This document shows, in pieces, positions 1 to 6,608 of a stretch of 7,882 nucleotides of DNA (position 1 is its first letter; each line of letters opens with the position of its first letter). Below the pieces are notes generated by a model. It ran no database searches, was not told the origin of the DNA, and saw only the letters and a program-made list of their open reading frames with translations. This stretch comes from Candidatus Zhuqueibacterota bacterium (GTDB taxonomy: Bacteria; KSB1; UBA2214): positions 1 to 7,882 of the forward strand of contig JAKJDB010000102.1 of the NCBI GenBank assembly GCA_022706175.1. The letters run 5' to 3'. Made by a program: the position numbers and the translations under genes.

Positions 1-1323
1 GAGGACGGTAGTGAAATCCACCATGCCCGCTTTGTACTCCAGCTGCGCCAGCTCTGCCGCGCGCTGCGCCGCATCAGTCGCAACGCTCAGCGATGCTTTC
101 CGTTCCTGCTCATTAGCGAAAGCGACGAGGGCGTTTTCAACCTCTTCCAAAGCTTTCAACACTGTGGATTCATAACTGAGCAAAAACTGCTGCTGCTGTT
201 CCGAGGCGATCTGGATATTTCTGCGCAGGGCGCCGGCCTTGAAAATCGGCCAGCTGACCAGGGCGCTGCCGCTGGAGGTTTCGGTATCACTGGTGGAAAA
301 GAGCTTGCCCAGGGAGAGGGCCTCGAGGCCGATGGAGCCGCTGAGGTTGAACTTGGGCAGAAGCTCGGCCCGGGCGACACCGACGCGCGCGGTCTGGGCG
401 GCCAGCTGGCGCTCGGCCTGGCGGATGTCCGGCCTACGACGTAATATGTCAGCGGGAACGCCGACAGCTATCTGCAGGGCGGCGACCGGCACGGGTTGTA
501 CCGCCGCCAGCTCGGCGTGAAGTTTGCCCGGCTGTTCGCCCAGCAGCACCGCCAGGCTGTTCATGACCCCTTCCAGTCCGGTCCTCAGGGTGGGGATCTG
601 CGCGCGGGTGTTCTCGAGATTGGCGCGGGCCTGCTGCAGCGCCAGCTCATCGCTCAGGCCGGCCTGGTTGCGCCAACGGATCAGCTGCCAGGTGGTATCC
701 TGGGCGGTCAGGTTGGTCTCGGCCACACCCAGGCGGGCCTGGTAGAGCCGGAGCTCGACGTAATTGGAGGCCACCTCGGCGAGGAGCGAAACCATCACGT
801 CGCGCAGATCCTCCTGACTCGCCTGCAGATCGGCCGAGGAGGCTTCATAGGATTTACGCAAACCGCCGAAGAGGTCCACTTCCCAGCCCGCATCGAAACC
901 GGCAGAGTAGCTCTCGCTGGTGACGCTGCCGCCTGCGGCGCCGGTGGTTTTAGCGGTGCGTGCCGAGCCGCTGGCGCTGACGGTCGGAAAAAAGCTCGCC
1001 GCGGCGTTACCGCGCCGGGCGCGGGACTCGCGGATCCGGGATTGGGCCTGTTTGACGCTCAGATTGTTGCGTGTCGCACGCCCGATCAGGCTGTCTAGCT
1101 CGGCATCGTGAAAACAGCGCCACCAGGAGGCCAGCGACTGCGGCTCCATTTGGGCGGGCGTTAATCCGCCGGCCAGCCCGGTATGCCAGGAACCGGCGAG
1201 CTCGGTATCCGGCCGGGTGTATTTGGGGCCGAGCACGGCGCAGCTGCTCAAAGCCAGCATAGCGAACATCCCGGCGGACCATGCCATAATGCGGAGGAAA
1301 AAGGATGGGTGGTGATTGATCAT
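1..1323 (-). CDS. NodT-family outer-membrane efflux lipoprotein (3' end beyond the window)
   Basis: Outer-membrane channel component of a tripartite efflux pump (RND or ABC type with an HlyD-like adaptor), TolC-like fold. Read on the minus strand, 441 codons are open to the window edge. NodT proteins are usually about 470-490 residues, so roughly the last 30-45 are missing. The N-terminus is a lipoprotein signal with lipobox L25-S-S-C28, followed by the usual G-P-x-Y-x-R-P stretch (residues 32-38). Two outer-membrane efflux repeats follow. Family hallmarks are GWEVDLFGG (146-154), the LRRRPDIRQAE block (294-304), LLPKFNLSGSIGL (321-333) and SWPIFKAG (357-364). The ATG at 1323-1321 is preceded by AGGAG (plus-strand 1330-1334) at 6 bases. 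It starts 23 bases after the stop of the TetR gene, so the two are probably cotranscribed; adaptor and pump genes are expected beyond the left edge. The substrate cannot be told from this subunit. The coding sequence is strikingly GC-rich in places. Confidence 0.93.
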   Translation of the reverse strand, partial: MINHHPSFFLRIMAWSAGMFAMLALSSCAVLGPKYTRPDTELAGSWHTGLAGGLTPAQMEPQSLASWWRCFHDAELDSLIGRATRNNLSVKQAQSRIRESRARRGNAAASFFPTVSASGSARTAKTTGAAGGSVTSESYSAGFDAGWEVDLFGGLRKSYEASSADLQASQEDLRDVMVSLLAEVASNYVELRLYQARLGVAETNLTAQDTTWQLIRWRNQAGLSDELALQQARANLENTRAQIPTLRTGLEGVMNSLAVLLGEQPGKLHAELAAVQPVPVAALQIAVGVPADILRRRPDIRQAERQLAAQTARVGVARAELLPKFNLSGSIGLEALSLGKLFSTSDTETSSGSALVSWPIFKAGALRRNIQIASEQQQQFLLSYESTVLKALEEVENALVAFANEQERKASLSVATDAAQRAAELAQLEYKAGMVDFTTVL

Positions 1324-1329
1324 GGAGCA

Positions 1330-1334
1330 CTCCT
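1330..1334 (-). promoter_or_regulatory. Ribosome binding site of the NodT-type gene
   Basis: On the minus strand this reads AGGAG, 6 bases before the ATG at 1323. It decides the start in favour of this ATG over the in-frame ATGs at codons 13 and 19, and it gives a complete lipoprotein signal peptide. Confidence 0.7.
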
Positions 1335-1346
1335 GTTTTGCTGCGG

Positions 1347-2027
1347 TTATGCTTTGGTTCTGGAATCGGCCGTATCGGGATTGTTTTCAGCCGCGGCACG
1401 GATCGCTCGCATCCCGGCGAGGGAGAAGGCAACGACGTGACGGGCATAGGCTTCGATATCGCCGAGGGCGTGCGGCCCACCCCCGCTCCCGGACCGGTTC
1501 TGAAAACTTCGTTGAACTGCCATGGGGTCGATGCACTGGCTGATGATACTCAAAACGCAGTAAAAAACCTGGTCGTCCTTGACCTGCGGACCGAGGATAT
1601 CGCGCACCACCGCATCCATTCTTTTTTGCAGAGGCCGGAGGTCGCGGCGCATCACCTCGTGGAGCAGCCCGGTGGGATTGGCGCGCTCTTTCTGCACGAT
1701 GATGAATTCGTAATTCTTTTCATCCGCGATGCGTTGCAGGAGGGCGGTGACCAGCCCCTGCAGGCGCATTTCCGCCGGGGCATTCTCCGCGACCCCGCCG
1801 TCGGGCGGGTGGGCCGTGATGGATTCGGTGAAGCAATGGCGCCAGGTCTCGATATAGAGGTTTTGCTTGTCGCCGAAGTGATAATTCACCGCCGCGATGT
1901 TCGCCTTGGCCTTGGCGCAGATCGCTGCAATCGTGGCATCGCGGTAGCCCTTTTCGGCAAAGATCACGCTCGCCGCCGCCAGGAGGCTCTGGCGGGTATC
2001 CGCTGACTTTTTTCTTTCGTTTTTCAT
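1347..2027 (-). CDS. TetR-family transcriptional repressor, CecR/YbiH-like
   Basis: DNA-binding repressor of 226 residues, a normal TetR length. The N-terminal TetR domain covers about residues 8-60 (TRQSLLAAASVIFAEKGYRDATI, then a helix-turn-helix ending in NIAAVNYHFGDKQNLY). The 'NIAAVNYHFGDK' stretch resembles the CecR (YbiH) type of TetR regulator, which in enterobacteria controls exporter genes. The rest, about 85-212, is the ligand-binding and dimerisation part and ends in a polar tail. The start chosen is the ATG at 2027-2025 with GGAG 6 bases upstream. An in-frame TTG at 2066 would add 13 residues, but it has no ribosome binding site and lies inside the predicted operator. The gene leads a unit with the NodT-type channel gene 23 bases downstream. 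A promoter with an overlapping 9-bp inverted repeat lies directly upstream, so autorepression with release by a pump substrate is the likely mode. Family assignment is firm; the CecR sub-assignment is by eye. Confidence 0.92.
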   Translation of the reverse strand: MKNERKKSADTRQSLLAAASVIFAEKGYRDATIAAICAKAKANIAAVNYHFGDKQNLYIETWRHCFTESITAHPPDGGVAENAPAEMRLQGLVTALLQRIADEKNYEFIIVQKERANPTGLLHEVMRRDLRPLQKRMDAVVRDILGPQVKDDQVFYCVLSIISQCIDPMAVQRSFQNRSGSGGGPHALGDIEAYARHVVAFSLAGMRAIRAAAENNPDTADSRTKA

Positions 2028-2056
2028 GATTGACTCCAAGTCAGGGGTTTGTTCAG

Positions 2057-2089
2057 AAATTATCAAATTTATATTTCATATGATAATTT
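2057..2089. promoter_or_regulatory. Probable TetR operator (9-bp inverted repeat)
   Basis: AAATTATCA at 2057-2065 and its exact reverse complement TGATAATTT at 2081-2089 are separated by 15 bases. The right arm overlaps the -10 box of the minus-strand promoter, and the left arm lies just downstream of the expected transcription start. A dimeric TetR protein bound here would block that promoter. The palindrome is seen directly; its role as operator is inferred from position. Confidence 0.6.
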
Positions 2090-2113
2090 AAAATACTTAT
2101 TTGAAAATGTCAA
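2085..2113 (-). promoter_or_regulatory. Sigma-70-type promoter of the tetR-nodT unit
   Basis: On the minus strand, TTGACA (plus 2113-2108) is followed after exactly 17 bases by TAAATT (plus 2090-2085). The -35 is a perfect match to the consensus and the -10 matches at 4 of 6 positions. The spacer is AT-rich. The start of transcription would fall near 2078, giving a leader of about 50 bases to the repressor ATG. If the host uses a Bacteroidetes-type housekeeping sigma factor (TTTG / TAnnTTTG), the match to the E. coli consensus would be less meaningful. Confidence 0.55.
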
Positions 2114-2118
2114 GTCAA

Positions 2119-2537
2119 ATTTCCGGCAGGTTTTGTCAACTCTTGCCCGGACTATTGCAGATCACAGCCGGGGGAGCCGGCAAAGAGGAAAGCGGCTGGT
2201 ATCGGCTTTGGCCCGGGCGCATGGGAAAGAAAGAGCTCGATAGGATCCCACGTGTATTGCTATTCGGCTTTGGAAGAAGGCGGTTTCCCGGCAGACGCCT
2301 GCAGGGAGCAGAGTTGCGGAGAGTAAGCGGGGATTACGATAACGGCTGTTTTTTGCCTGTTTGCATCTCGAGTCCTTTCTTGGTCTGTTCGCCAATTGCT
2401 CCCAAAGCGAGGCGCTTTTTAATTTATTCGCCTTTCTTGGAAAAATTTACGGATTTCATCTTCTTTGTCATTGTAAATATATAAGTTGACTTGTCGGGGT
2501 GTTAAAGTGCCATAGGAATTATTGGAAAACTTTTGCT
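2119..2537. other. Gene-free divergent intergenic region
   Basis: No reading frame here has a credible start, ribosome binding site or recognisable protein. The frames open on either strand translate to arginine/proline-rich or otherwise featureless sequence. The left part (about 2120-2330) is GC-rich and the right part (about 2400-2590) AT-rich. One short GC-rich hairpin (GCCGG 2167-2171 with CCGGC 2177-2181) has no T tract. One terminator-like hairpin at 2404-2420 is listed separately. I recognise no riboswitch, tRNA or insertion-sequence end. Confidence 0.6.
2404..2420 (+). terminator. Terminator-like hairpin in the divergent intergenic region
   Basis: AAAGCG (2404-2409) pairs with CGCTTT (2413-2418) around an AGG triloop, and the T run continues to 2420 followed by AATTTATT. 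It has the form of a weak intrinsic terminator on the plus strand. No plus-strand gene lies upstream within the window, so it would act on a leader or a small RNA, or it may be chance. The stem is short, hence the low confidence. Confidence 0.3.
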
Positions 2538-2561
2538 CCAACTTTTTCTAACTGATACGTC
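2538..2561 (+). promoter_or_regulatory. Candidate ECF-type promoter of the sigma-factor operon
   Basis: CCAAC at 2538-2542 and CGTC at 2558-2561, 15 bases apart, resemble the GGAAC / CGTC pattern of many ECF promoters, about 30 bases before the sigma gene. Such a site would fit autoregulation. It is imperfect: the -35 lacks the leading GG. Other possible elements are a TATAAG at 2480-2485 without a good -35, and TTTG (2532-2535) with TACGTCTT (2556-2563), which partly fits the Bacteroidetes -33/-7 pattern. The sequence does not decide between them. Confidence 0.3.
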
Positions 2562-2594
2562 TTATAGATTGAGTTCTCTTATGATGTAGACAAG

Positions 2595-3176
2595 GTGCAT
2601 AGAGATTTGACTGATCAGGAACTAATCACAGGTTGTGCAAACGGCGACGATCAAGCCTTGAGAGAGTTGATCGCCCGATTTTATCCTGCAGTGATGAGAA
2701 TCTGCGTTTCCATTCTGGGTGTGCGGGACGTGGAGGATCATGCACAGGAGATATTCATGAACGTGCTGCAGCATTCCGGAAAAATGGCAGAGGTGACCTC
2801 GCTCTTTGGCTGGATTTACCGCATTACGGTCAATGAGTGCCGGGATGTGATCCGCAGGCAAAAGCCTCGTCGTTTTTTGTTCTTTTCAAGCTTGCCCGAG
2901 GATCGTATTGAAGCACTGGTGATTGAGAACGAAACCATGAGCAAACATATCGAAGATCAGGAGCTATGGACGATGCTGCAAACGACTCTGCAAGAGTTGG
3001 AGCCCAGATACCGCGAGTTGGTGGTGCTGCGCGATATGGAGGGTTTGAGCTATAGAGAGATCGCGCAGATAACCGGAACGTCGCTTGGATTGGTAAAATC
3101 GCGATTGTTTCGCGCTCGCGAAATAATCGGCAAGAAAATAAGAGACCTGTCCGGGGAGGTTGAATATGTTCAGTAA
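2595..3176 (+). CDS. ECF-type RNA polymerase sigma factor (sigma-70 family)
   Basis: Directs RNA polymerase to a specific promoter set in response to an envelope signal. It has 193 residues, the usual ECF size with only regions 2 and 4. Region 2 spans about 24-92, with the core-binding segment DHAQEIFMNVLQ (48-59) and the FGWIYRITVNECRDVIRR stretch (71-88). A linker follows. Region 4 spans about 128-182 with the promoter-recognition helix-turn-helix LSYREIAQITGTSLGLVKSR (151-170). The start used is GTG at 2595; it has only a weak ribosome binding site, and a TTG at 2607 would remove four residues. No ATG start is available in this frame before the conserved region. The stop overlaps the next gene, a zinc-finger anti-sigma factor, by 11 bases, which is typical of a translationally coupled sigma/anti-sigma pair. 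It is not a FecI/FecR arrangement, because the partner is a ZAS-type protein and the downstream receptor lacks an evident signalling domain. Confidence 0.94.
   Translation: MHRDLTDQELITGCANGDDQALRELIARFYPAVMRICVSILGVRDVEDHAQEIFMNVLQHSGKMAEVTSLFGWIYRITVNECRDVIRRQKPRRFLFFSSLPEDRIEALVIENETMSKHIEDQELWTMLQTTLQELEPRYRELVVLRDMEGLSYREIAQITGTSLGLVKSRLFRAREIIGKKIRDLSGEVEYVQ
3153..3159 (+). promoter_or_regulatory. Ribosome binding site of the anti-sigma gene
   Basis: GGGGAGG lies inside the end of the sigma gene, 6 bases before the ATG at 3166. It selects this ATG over the in-frame TTG at 3160, which overlaps the end of the site. Confidence 0.75.
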
Positions 3177-3642
3177 CAAGAAAAGGAAACATTTCAGCGA
3201 CGGCGTTTTATGGCAGTTTCATCGCAACGAATTGGATCAGGCCGATCGCCGGGCGGTCGCGGAGCATATTCAAGGTTGTACGTTATGCCATGCCAGGCTC
3301 GACGACTTGGCGCGAATGATCCAGGTCATGCATACTGCTCATCATCAAACCAATCCAGATTGGGCGCAGCAGCTTCGGATGCACCATGCGTTGCGCCAAG
3401 CGGCGACGGAGCCGGTGATTTCGAGCGTTTGGGTTGATCAGAGTAAACACTTGCTTCGTTGGCTGATCCCGAGTGTGGCTCTGCTTGTGATTGCGTTTTT
3501 GTTGGTGAATCCCGCTGCCAAGAGCACCCCAACGTATTGGTCAGAGTTAGTGCTGACATCGCCCGAATCACGAATCCTGTTCCCGCAATCGGAAAAGCAG
3601 ATGAAGGAGGATGTTTATAAGTTGTTGGTTACACACTATTAA
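3166..3642 (+). CDS. Zinc-finger (ZAS) transmembrane anti-sigma factor
   Basis: Holds the adjacent ECF sigma factor inactive at the inner membrane until a signal arrives. It has 158 residues. The cytoplasmic N-terminal part (about 8-55) contains the HxxxCxxC zinc motif, H34-C38-C41, within AVAEHIQGCTLCHARL; H19 or H9 could be a fourth ligand. A single membrane segment (about 97-115, LLRWLIPSVALLVIAFLLV) is followed by a short periplasmic tail of about 43 residues, too small for a separate sensor domain. Sensing may therefore depend on another protein, and the next gene is an obvious candidate. The ATG overlaps the end of the sigma gene by 11 bases and has a strong GGGGAGG site. The motif, topology and position agree; overall similarity outside the motif cannot be judged by eye. 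Confidence 0.9.
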   Translation: MFSNKKRKHFSDGVLWQFHRNELDQADRRAVAEHIQGCTLCHARLDDLARMIQVMHTAHHQTNPDWAQQLRMHHALRQAATEPVISSVWVDQSKHLLRWLIPSVALLVIAFLLVNPAAKSTPTYWSELVLTSPESRILFPQSEKQMKEDVYKLLVTHY

Positions 3643-3657
3643 AATGAGAGTGCGCAT

Positions 3658-4161
3658 ATGAAGATCAAAGAAGTGGTGCCCGTAGCGATTGCGTTTCTGC
3701 TGACGTTCATCTGCGGCCTGGTTATCGGAATGTTCATCTCTCCGATGTTGTTTTCTCCCTTCCCTGGAATCAGGCCAATCTATATGAGTCGCAGTGAAAT
3801 GCATAAAAATGCATTGGAAAGGATGCAGGAGCGGCTCAAGCTTAGCCCGGATCAGCGGCAAAAAATCGAAGCCATTCTCATCAAGTATCAAAAAGAGATC
3901 GCCAAGACCATGGATCCGGTGCGACCGAATATCCACCCGATTCTGAAGAGAATGACCACGGAAATCGACAGCGTGTTAACGCCAGAGCAACGTGAGATCC
4001 ACCGCAAAGAGTTCTTGCCCATGCCAGGCGGCAGAGAGCGGTTCCGCGATTTTCCCGGCAACAGAATGCCAGGCCCGGGTCCTAAGGAGGGGGGACCAGG
4101 TAATGATGGTCCGCCGGCATTTCCACCACTGGAGGATACAGAGCATGCACCGAAGGAATAG
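3658..4161 (+). CDS. Membrane-anchored Spy/CpxP/CnrX-like periplasmic protein
   Basis: Likely a periplasmic sensor or accessory protein for the sigma/anti-sigma pair. It has 167 residues. An N-terminal hydrophobic helix (about 7-32) has no clear signal-peptidase site, so it probably anchors the protein. A helical periplasmic domain (about 43-120) carries two copies of the L-[ST]-P-[DE]-Q-R motif, at 62-67 and 108-113, as in the Spy/CpxP/ZraP/CnrX heavy-metal-resistance superfamily. The tail (about 121-167) is rich in Gly, Pro, Met and Arg and probably disordered. Possible metal ligands M43, M48, H49, M56, H93, M99 and H115 are present, but metal binding is not demonstrated. The gene lies 15 bases after the anti-sigma gene and overlaps the receptor gene by 17 bases. 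In the Cnr system of Cupriavidus a protein of this fold, CnrX, senses metal and releases the sigma factor from its anti-sigma; the same role here is inference. It could instead be a periplasmic chaperone. Confidence 0.78.
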   Translation: MKIKEVVPVAIAFLLTFICGLVIGMFISPMLFSPFPGIRPIYMSRSEMHKNALERMQERLKLSPDQRQKIEAILIKYQKEIAKTMDPVRPNIHPILKRMTTEIDSVLTPEQREIHRKEFLPMPGGRERFRDFPGNRMPGPGPKEGGPGNDGPPAFPPLEDTEHAPKE

Positions 4162-6607
4162 TCTCTGCTGCCTTTTGTTGACACTGGTCGTTTTCAGTTA
4201 TGCCCAGAGCGCGACTAAAATGGACTTGCGGGGGTATATCCATGATTCCCAGAGCGGCGAGGCTTTACCCTATGCCAACGTCTGGGTGACCGGGACGACT
4301 CACGGTTCCGTGACCAATGCCGACGGCTACTTTGTTATAGTCAATCAGACGGTTGGCCCACTGGTGTTGACGGTTCGCTACATTGGTTACAAACCCATTG
4401 AGTTGGCCGTTGACCACGGTCGTCAGGACAAACCGCTGCAAATCCAAATGGAGCCGACAACCCTTCAGGGAGAAGCCATGACAGTGACGGCCCATGCGGA
4501 AGTACTGCAGGCTGCCGAGAACCTCAGCCAGTTGACCGTATCACCCCGTGAGATCGCCTCCCTGCCGAATATCGGCGAAGCCGACCTCTTCCGCACGCTT
4601 CAACTGCTGCCCGGCGTTTCCAGCGTCAGCGACGGTTCATCCGGGCTTTATGTCCGCGGCGGCACGCCGGATCAAAATTTGATTTTATTCGACGGCATGA
4701 CCATTTATCATGTAGACCACTTTTTCGGTTTTTTCAGCGCATTTAATGCCGACGCGATCAAGGATATCCAGCTTTATAAAGGCGGATTTGGTGCTGAATA
4801 CGGCGGCAGGCTTTCCAGCGTGGTGAATTTAACCGGGAAGACCGGAGATCAGAACCGCATCCGTTTTAACTATGGCCTGAATCTCTTAAGCGGCCACACC
4901 GCTTTTCAGATGCCGCTGAAGAATTGGGGCACCTTGTTGATCGCAGCCCGCCGCTCGTATACCGACTTTATTCAAAGTCCTTTGTACGACCGCATCTACA
5001 AGCTGGTCACCGGCGATGAAGGCGCCGGCGCAACCGGCGGCCCCTCCAGAATGGGCGGCCGTGGCGAATTCGGCGGATCTCAGCAGGCGGAGTTTAAACC
5101 CAGTTTTTATTTTTATGATCTGAACAGCAAGCTGACGCTGCGCCCGTCCACGCGGGATATTGTCACGTTGAGTCTGTACAGCGGCAAGGATAATCTTGAC
5201 CGCTCCCAGGATCTGTCCGACAACGGGATGGGCGGACGCGGCTTCATGGGGGATGTTTCTTTTCAAACGACCGATTTCACTCGATGGGGGAACATGGGAT
5301 TCAGCGGCAAGTGGTCGCGGCAATGGCACGACCGTGTTCATTTGGATCTGTTGGCAGCGCATTCGAACTACTTCAGCGACTATGACCGCAGCACCGATAT
5401 GGGCGGCAGCGCCGTTGCCGCCCAAAGCGACAGCGGCGTAGTGCGTCGCAATTTCAACGACGCCACCCAGGAGGGTAATCGCGTTTACGACACCAGCCTG
5501 AAATTGGACGGTGATTGGCAAATGAGCAGCCGGCACCGGTTGGATTTTGGTGCAGGGATCACTCAGTTTAAAAATGAGTACAGCGCTTTTCGCGACGATT
5601 CGATCAGCATTTTTTCCCGGAATCGACAGGCGTTGTTGCAGGCCTTTTATCTGCAGGAGTGCTGGAAGTGGAATGGCTTGCAGTTCATACCTGGAATTCG
5701 CGCCTCGTATTATGAAAAAACCAAGAAAACCTATTATGAACCCCGTGTTTCGCTCTCCTGGTCGCCCGTGGAGCGCATCAAGCTCCAGGGCGCGTGGGGC
5801 TATTACTATCAGTTCGTCAACCATATCGCCAATGAGGATGTGGCCCAGGGCGCGCGCGATTTCTGGATGTTGGCGGATGAAGATTTCAAACCCGGTTTTG
5901 CCGAGCATCGCATCCTGGGCGTCAGCTATGAAAACACCAGTGCACTGCTGTCGCTGGAGGCGTATAAAAAGGAGATGGAGGATTTGGTGGAATTCTCCCG
6001 GCGTTTTGTCGGGCAGGATCGCCCGGGGCCTCGCGAAGGTACAATGAACGTGCCCATTGAAAATTTTTTCGTCGGCACCGGTACGGCCAGAGGCGTGGAG
6101 CTGTTGCTGCAGAAAAAGCGCGGCGCCTTGAGCGGCTGGCTGGGCTATACGCTGGCCAAGGTGAGTCATCGGTTTCCGGTGATCAACAACGGAGAGGAAT
6201 TCCCGGCCAATCATGATCGCCGGCATCAAGTCAGTGTGGTCGGACAATACAAATGGGGCATGTACTCTTTTTCCGCCACCTGGGTTTACGCCTCCGGAAA
6301 TCCCTATACCGCGCCGGAAAGCCAGTATTATCTCCCGTTGCTCAACGGCCAGATACAGAGCTATATCCATGTCAGCGACAAGAATGCGGTGCACCTACCC
6401 GATTATCAGCGGCTCGATATCAGCGTCTCACGAACCTTCGAGTCGCAACGATGGTCAACGGACATTGGTTTAAGTATCTTTAACGCCTACAACCACCGCA
6501 ATGTGTGGTACAAGGATTATAATTTGGACACGATACCGGTAACGGTGACCGATGTGCTGATGCTTGGTTTCACGCCGACGATCTATCTTGAGATGAGGTT
6601 GAAATAA
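4145..6607 (+). CDS. TonB-dependent outer-membrane receptor with N-terminal carboxypeptidase-regulatory-like domain
   Basis: TonB/ExbBD-powered outer-membrane receptor, 820 residues. Signal peptide about 1-20 (cleavage near SYA-QSA). A carboxypeptidase-regulatory-like beta-sandwich follows at about 27-105 (GEALPYANVWVTGTTHGSVT, then YIGYKP). The plug is about 115-235, with LPNIGEADLFRTLQLLPGV (140-158), LYVRGGTPDQNLILFDGM (168-185) and YKGGFGAEYGGRLSSVV (211-227). The beta-barrel runs from about 236 to the end, with FPANHDRRHQ (686-695) and a terminal strand ending in YLEMRLK. The last residue is Lys rather than the usual aromatic. Two glycine-rich insertions share the sequence MGGRG (303-307 and 362-366), probably in extracellular loops. 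The ATG at 4145 gives a standard signal peptide and has GGAGG 9 bases upstream; an ATG at 4103 near AAGGAGG would add 14 residues before it and is less likely. No FecA-type STN domain is seen. The next gene, one base on, encodes a DUF4249-like lipoprotein, a common partner of this receptor class. The ligand is unknown. Confidence 0.93.
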   Translation: MHRRNSLCCLLLTLVVFSYAQSATKMDLRGYIHDSQSGEALPYANVWVTGTTHGSVTNADGYFVIVNQTVGPLVLTVRYIGYKPIELAVDHGRQDKPLQIQMEPTTLQGEAMTVTAHAEVLQAAENLSQLTVSPREIASLPNIGEADLFRTLQLLPGVSSVSDGSSGLYVRGGTPDQNLILFDGMTIYHVDHFFGFFSAFNADAIKDIQLYKGGFGAEYGGRLSSVVNLTGKTGDQNRIRFNYGLNLLSGHTAFQMPLKNWGTLLIAARRSYTDFIQSPLYDRIYKLVTGDEGAGATGGPSRMGGRGEFGGSQQAEFKPSFYFYDLNSKLTLRPSTRDIVTLSLYSGKDNLDRSQDLSDNGMGGRGFMGDVSFQTTDFTRWGNMGFSGKWSRQWHDRVHLDLLAAHSNYFSDYDRSTDMGGSAVAAQSDSGVVRRNFNDATQEGNRVYDTSLKLDGDWQMSSRHRLDFGAGITQFKNEYSAFRDDSISIFSRNRQALLQAFYLQECWKWNGLQFIPGIRASYYEKTKKTYYEPRVSLSWSPVERIKLQGAWGYYYQFVNHIANEDVAQGARDFWMLADEDFKPGFAEHRILGVSYENTSALLSLEAYKKEMEDLVEFSRRFVGQDRPGPREGTMNVPIENFFVGTGTARGVELLLQKKRGALSGWLGYTLAKVSHRFPVINNGEEFPANHDRRHQVSVVGQYKWGMYSFSATWVYASGNPYTAPESQYYLPLLNGQIQSYIHVSDKNAVHLPDYQRLDISVSRTFESQRWSTDIGLSIFNAYNHRNVWYKDYNLDTIPVTVTDVLMLGFTPTIYLEMRLK

Positions 6608-6608
6608 T

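Noticed and set aside
496..1098. Plus-strand open frame of 200 codons opposite the efflux gene
   Set aside because: It is antisense to the NodT-type gene, whose family motifs are unmistakable. The plus-strand translation is low-complexity and unrecognisable.
1338..2006. Plus-strand open frame of 222 codons opposite the TetR gene
   Set aside because: It is antisense to a clear TetR repressor with promoter and ribosome site; no domain is visible in it.
2028..2066. Upstream TTG start extending the TetR protein by 13 residues
   Set aside because: It has no ribosome binding site and lies within the predicted operator. The ATG at 2027 has GGAG at the right distance and gives the usual TetR N-terminus.
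2167..2181. GCCGG-GGGAG-CCGGC hairpin as a terminator
   Set aside because: No T tract follows on either strand and the stem is only 5 bp in a GC-rich stretch where such pairs arise by chance.
2101..2484. Plus-strand open frame of 127 codons in the intergenic region
   Set aside because: No good start signal and no protein-like pattern. It is not conserved-looking, runs through the terminator-like hairpin, and begins inside the divergent promoter region.
2522..2541. Inverted repeat TTGGA-N10-TCCAA before the sigma gene as an operator
   Set aside because: Five-base arms with a 10-base gap are weak evidence, and no regulator can be assigned to it.
3992..4144. N-terminal extension of the receptor within the end of the Spy-like gene
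   Set aside because: It would place about 50 unrelated residues before a complete signal peptide. The ATG at 4145 has its own ribosome site.
4886..6394. Long open frame of about 500 codons on the minus strand opposite the receptor gene
   Set aside because: It lies entirely antisense to a well-supported TonB receptor, shows no recognisable domain, and has the codon-shadow look of a GC-rich gene read backwards.
2595..6607. Classical FecI-FecR-FecA iron-uptake system
   Set aside because: The anti-sigma factor is of the HxxxCxxC type without a FecR domain, and the receptor begins with a carboxypeptidase-regulatory-like domain, not an STN signalling domain.
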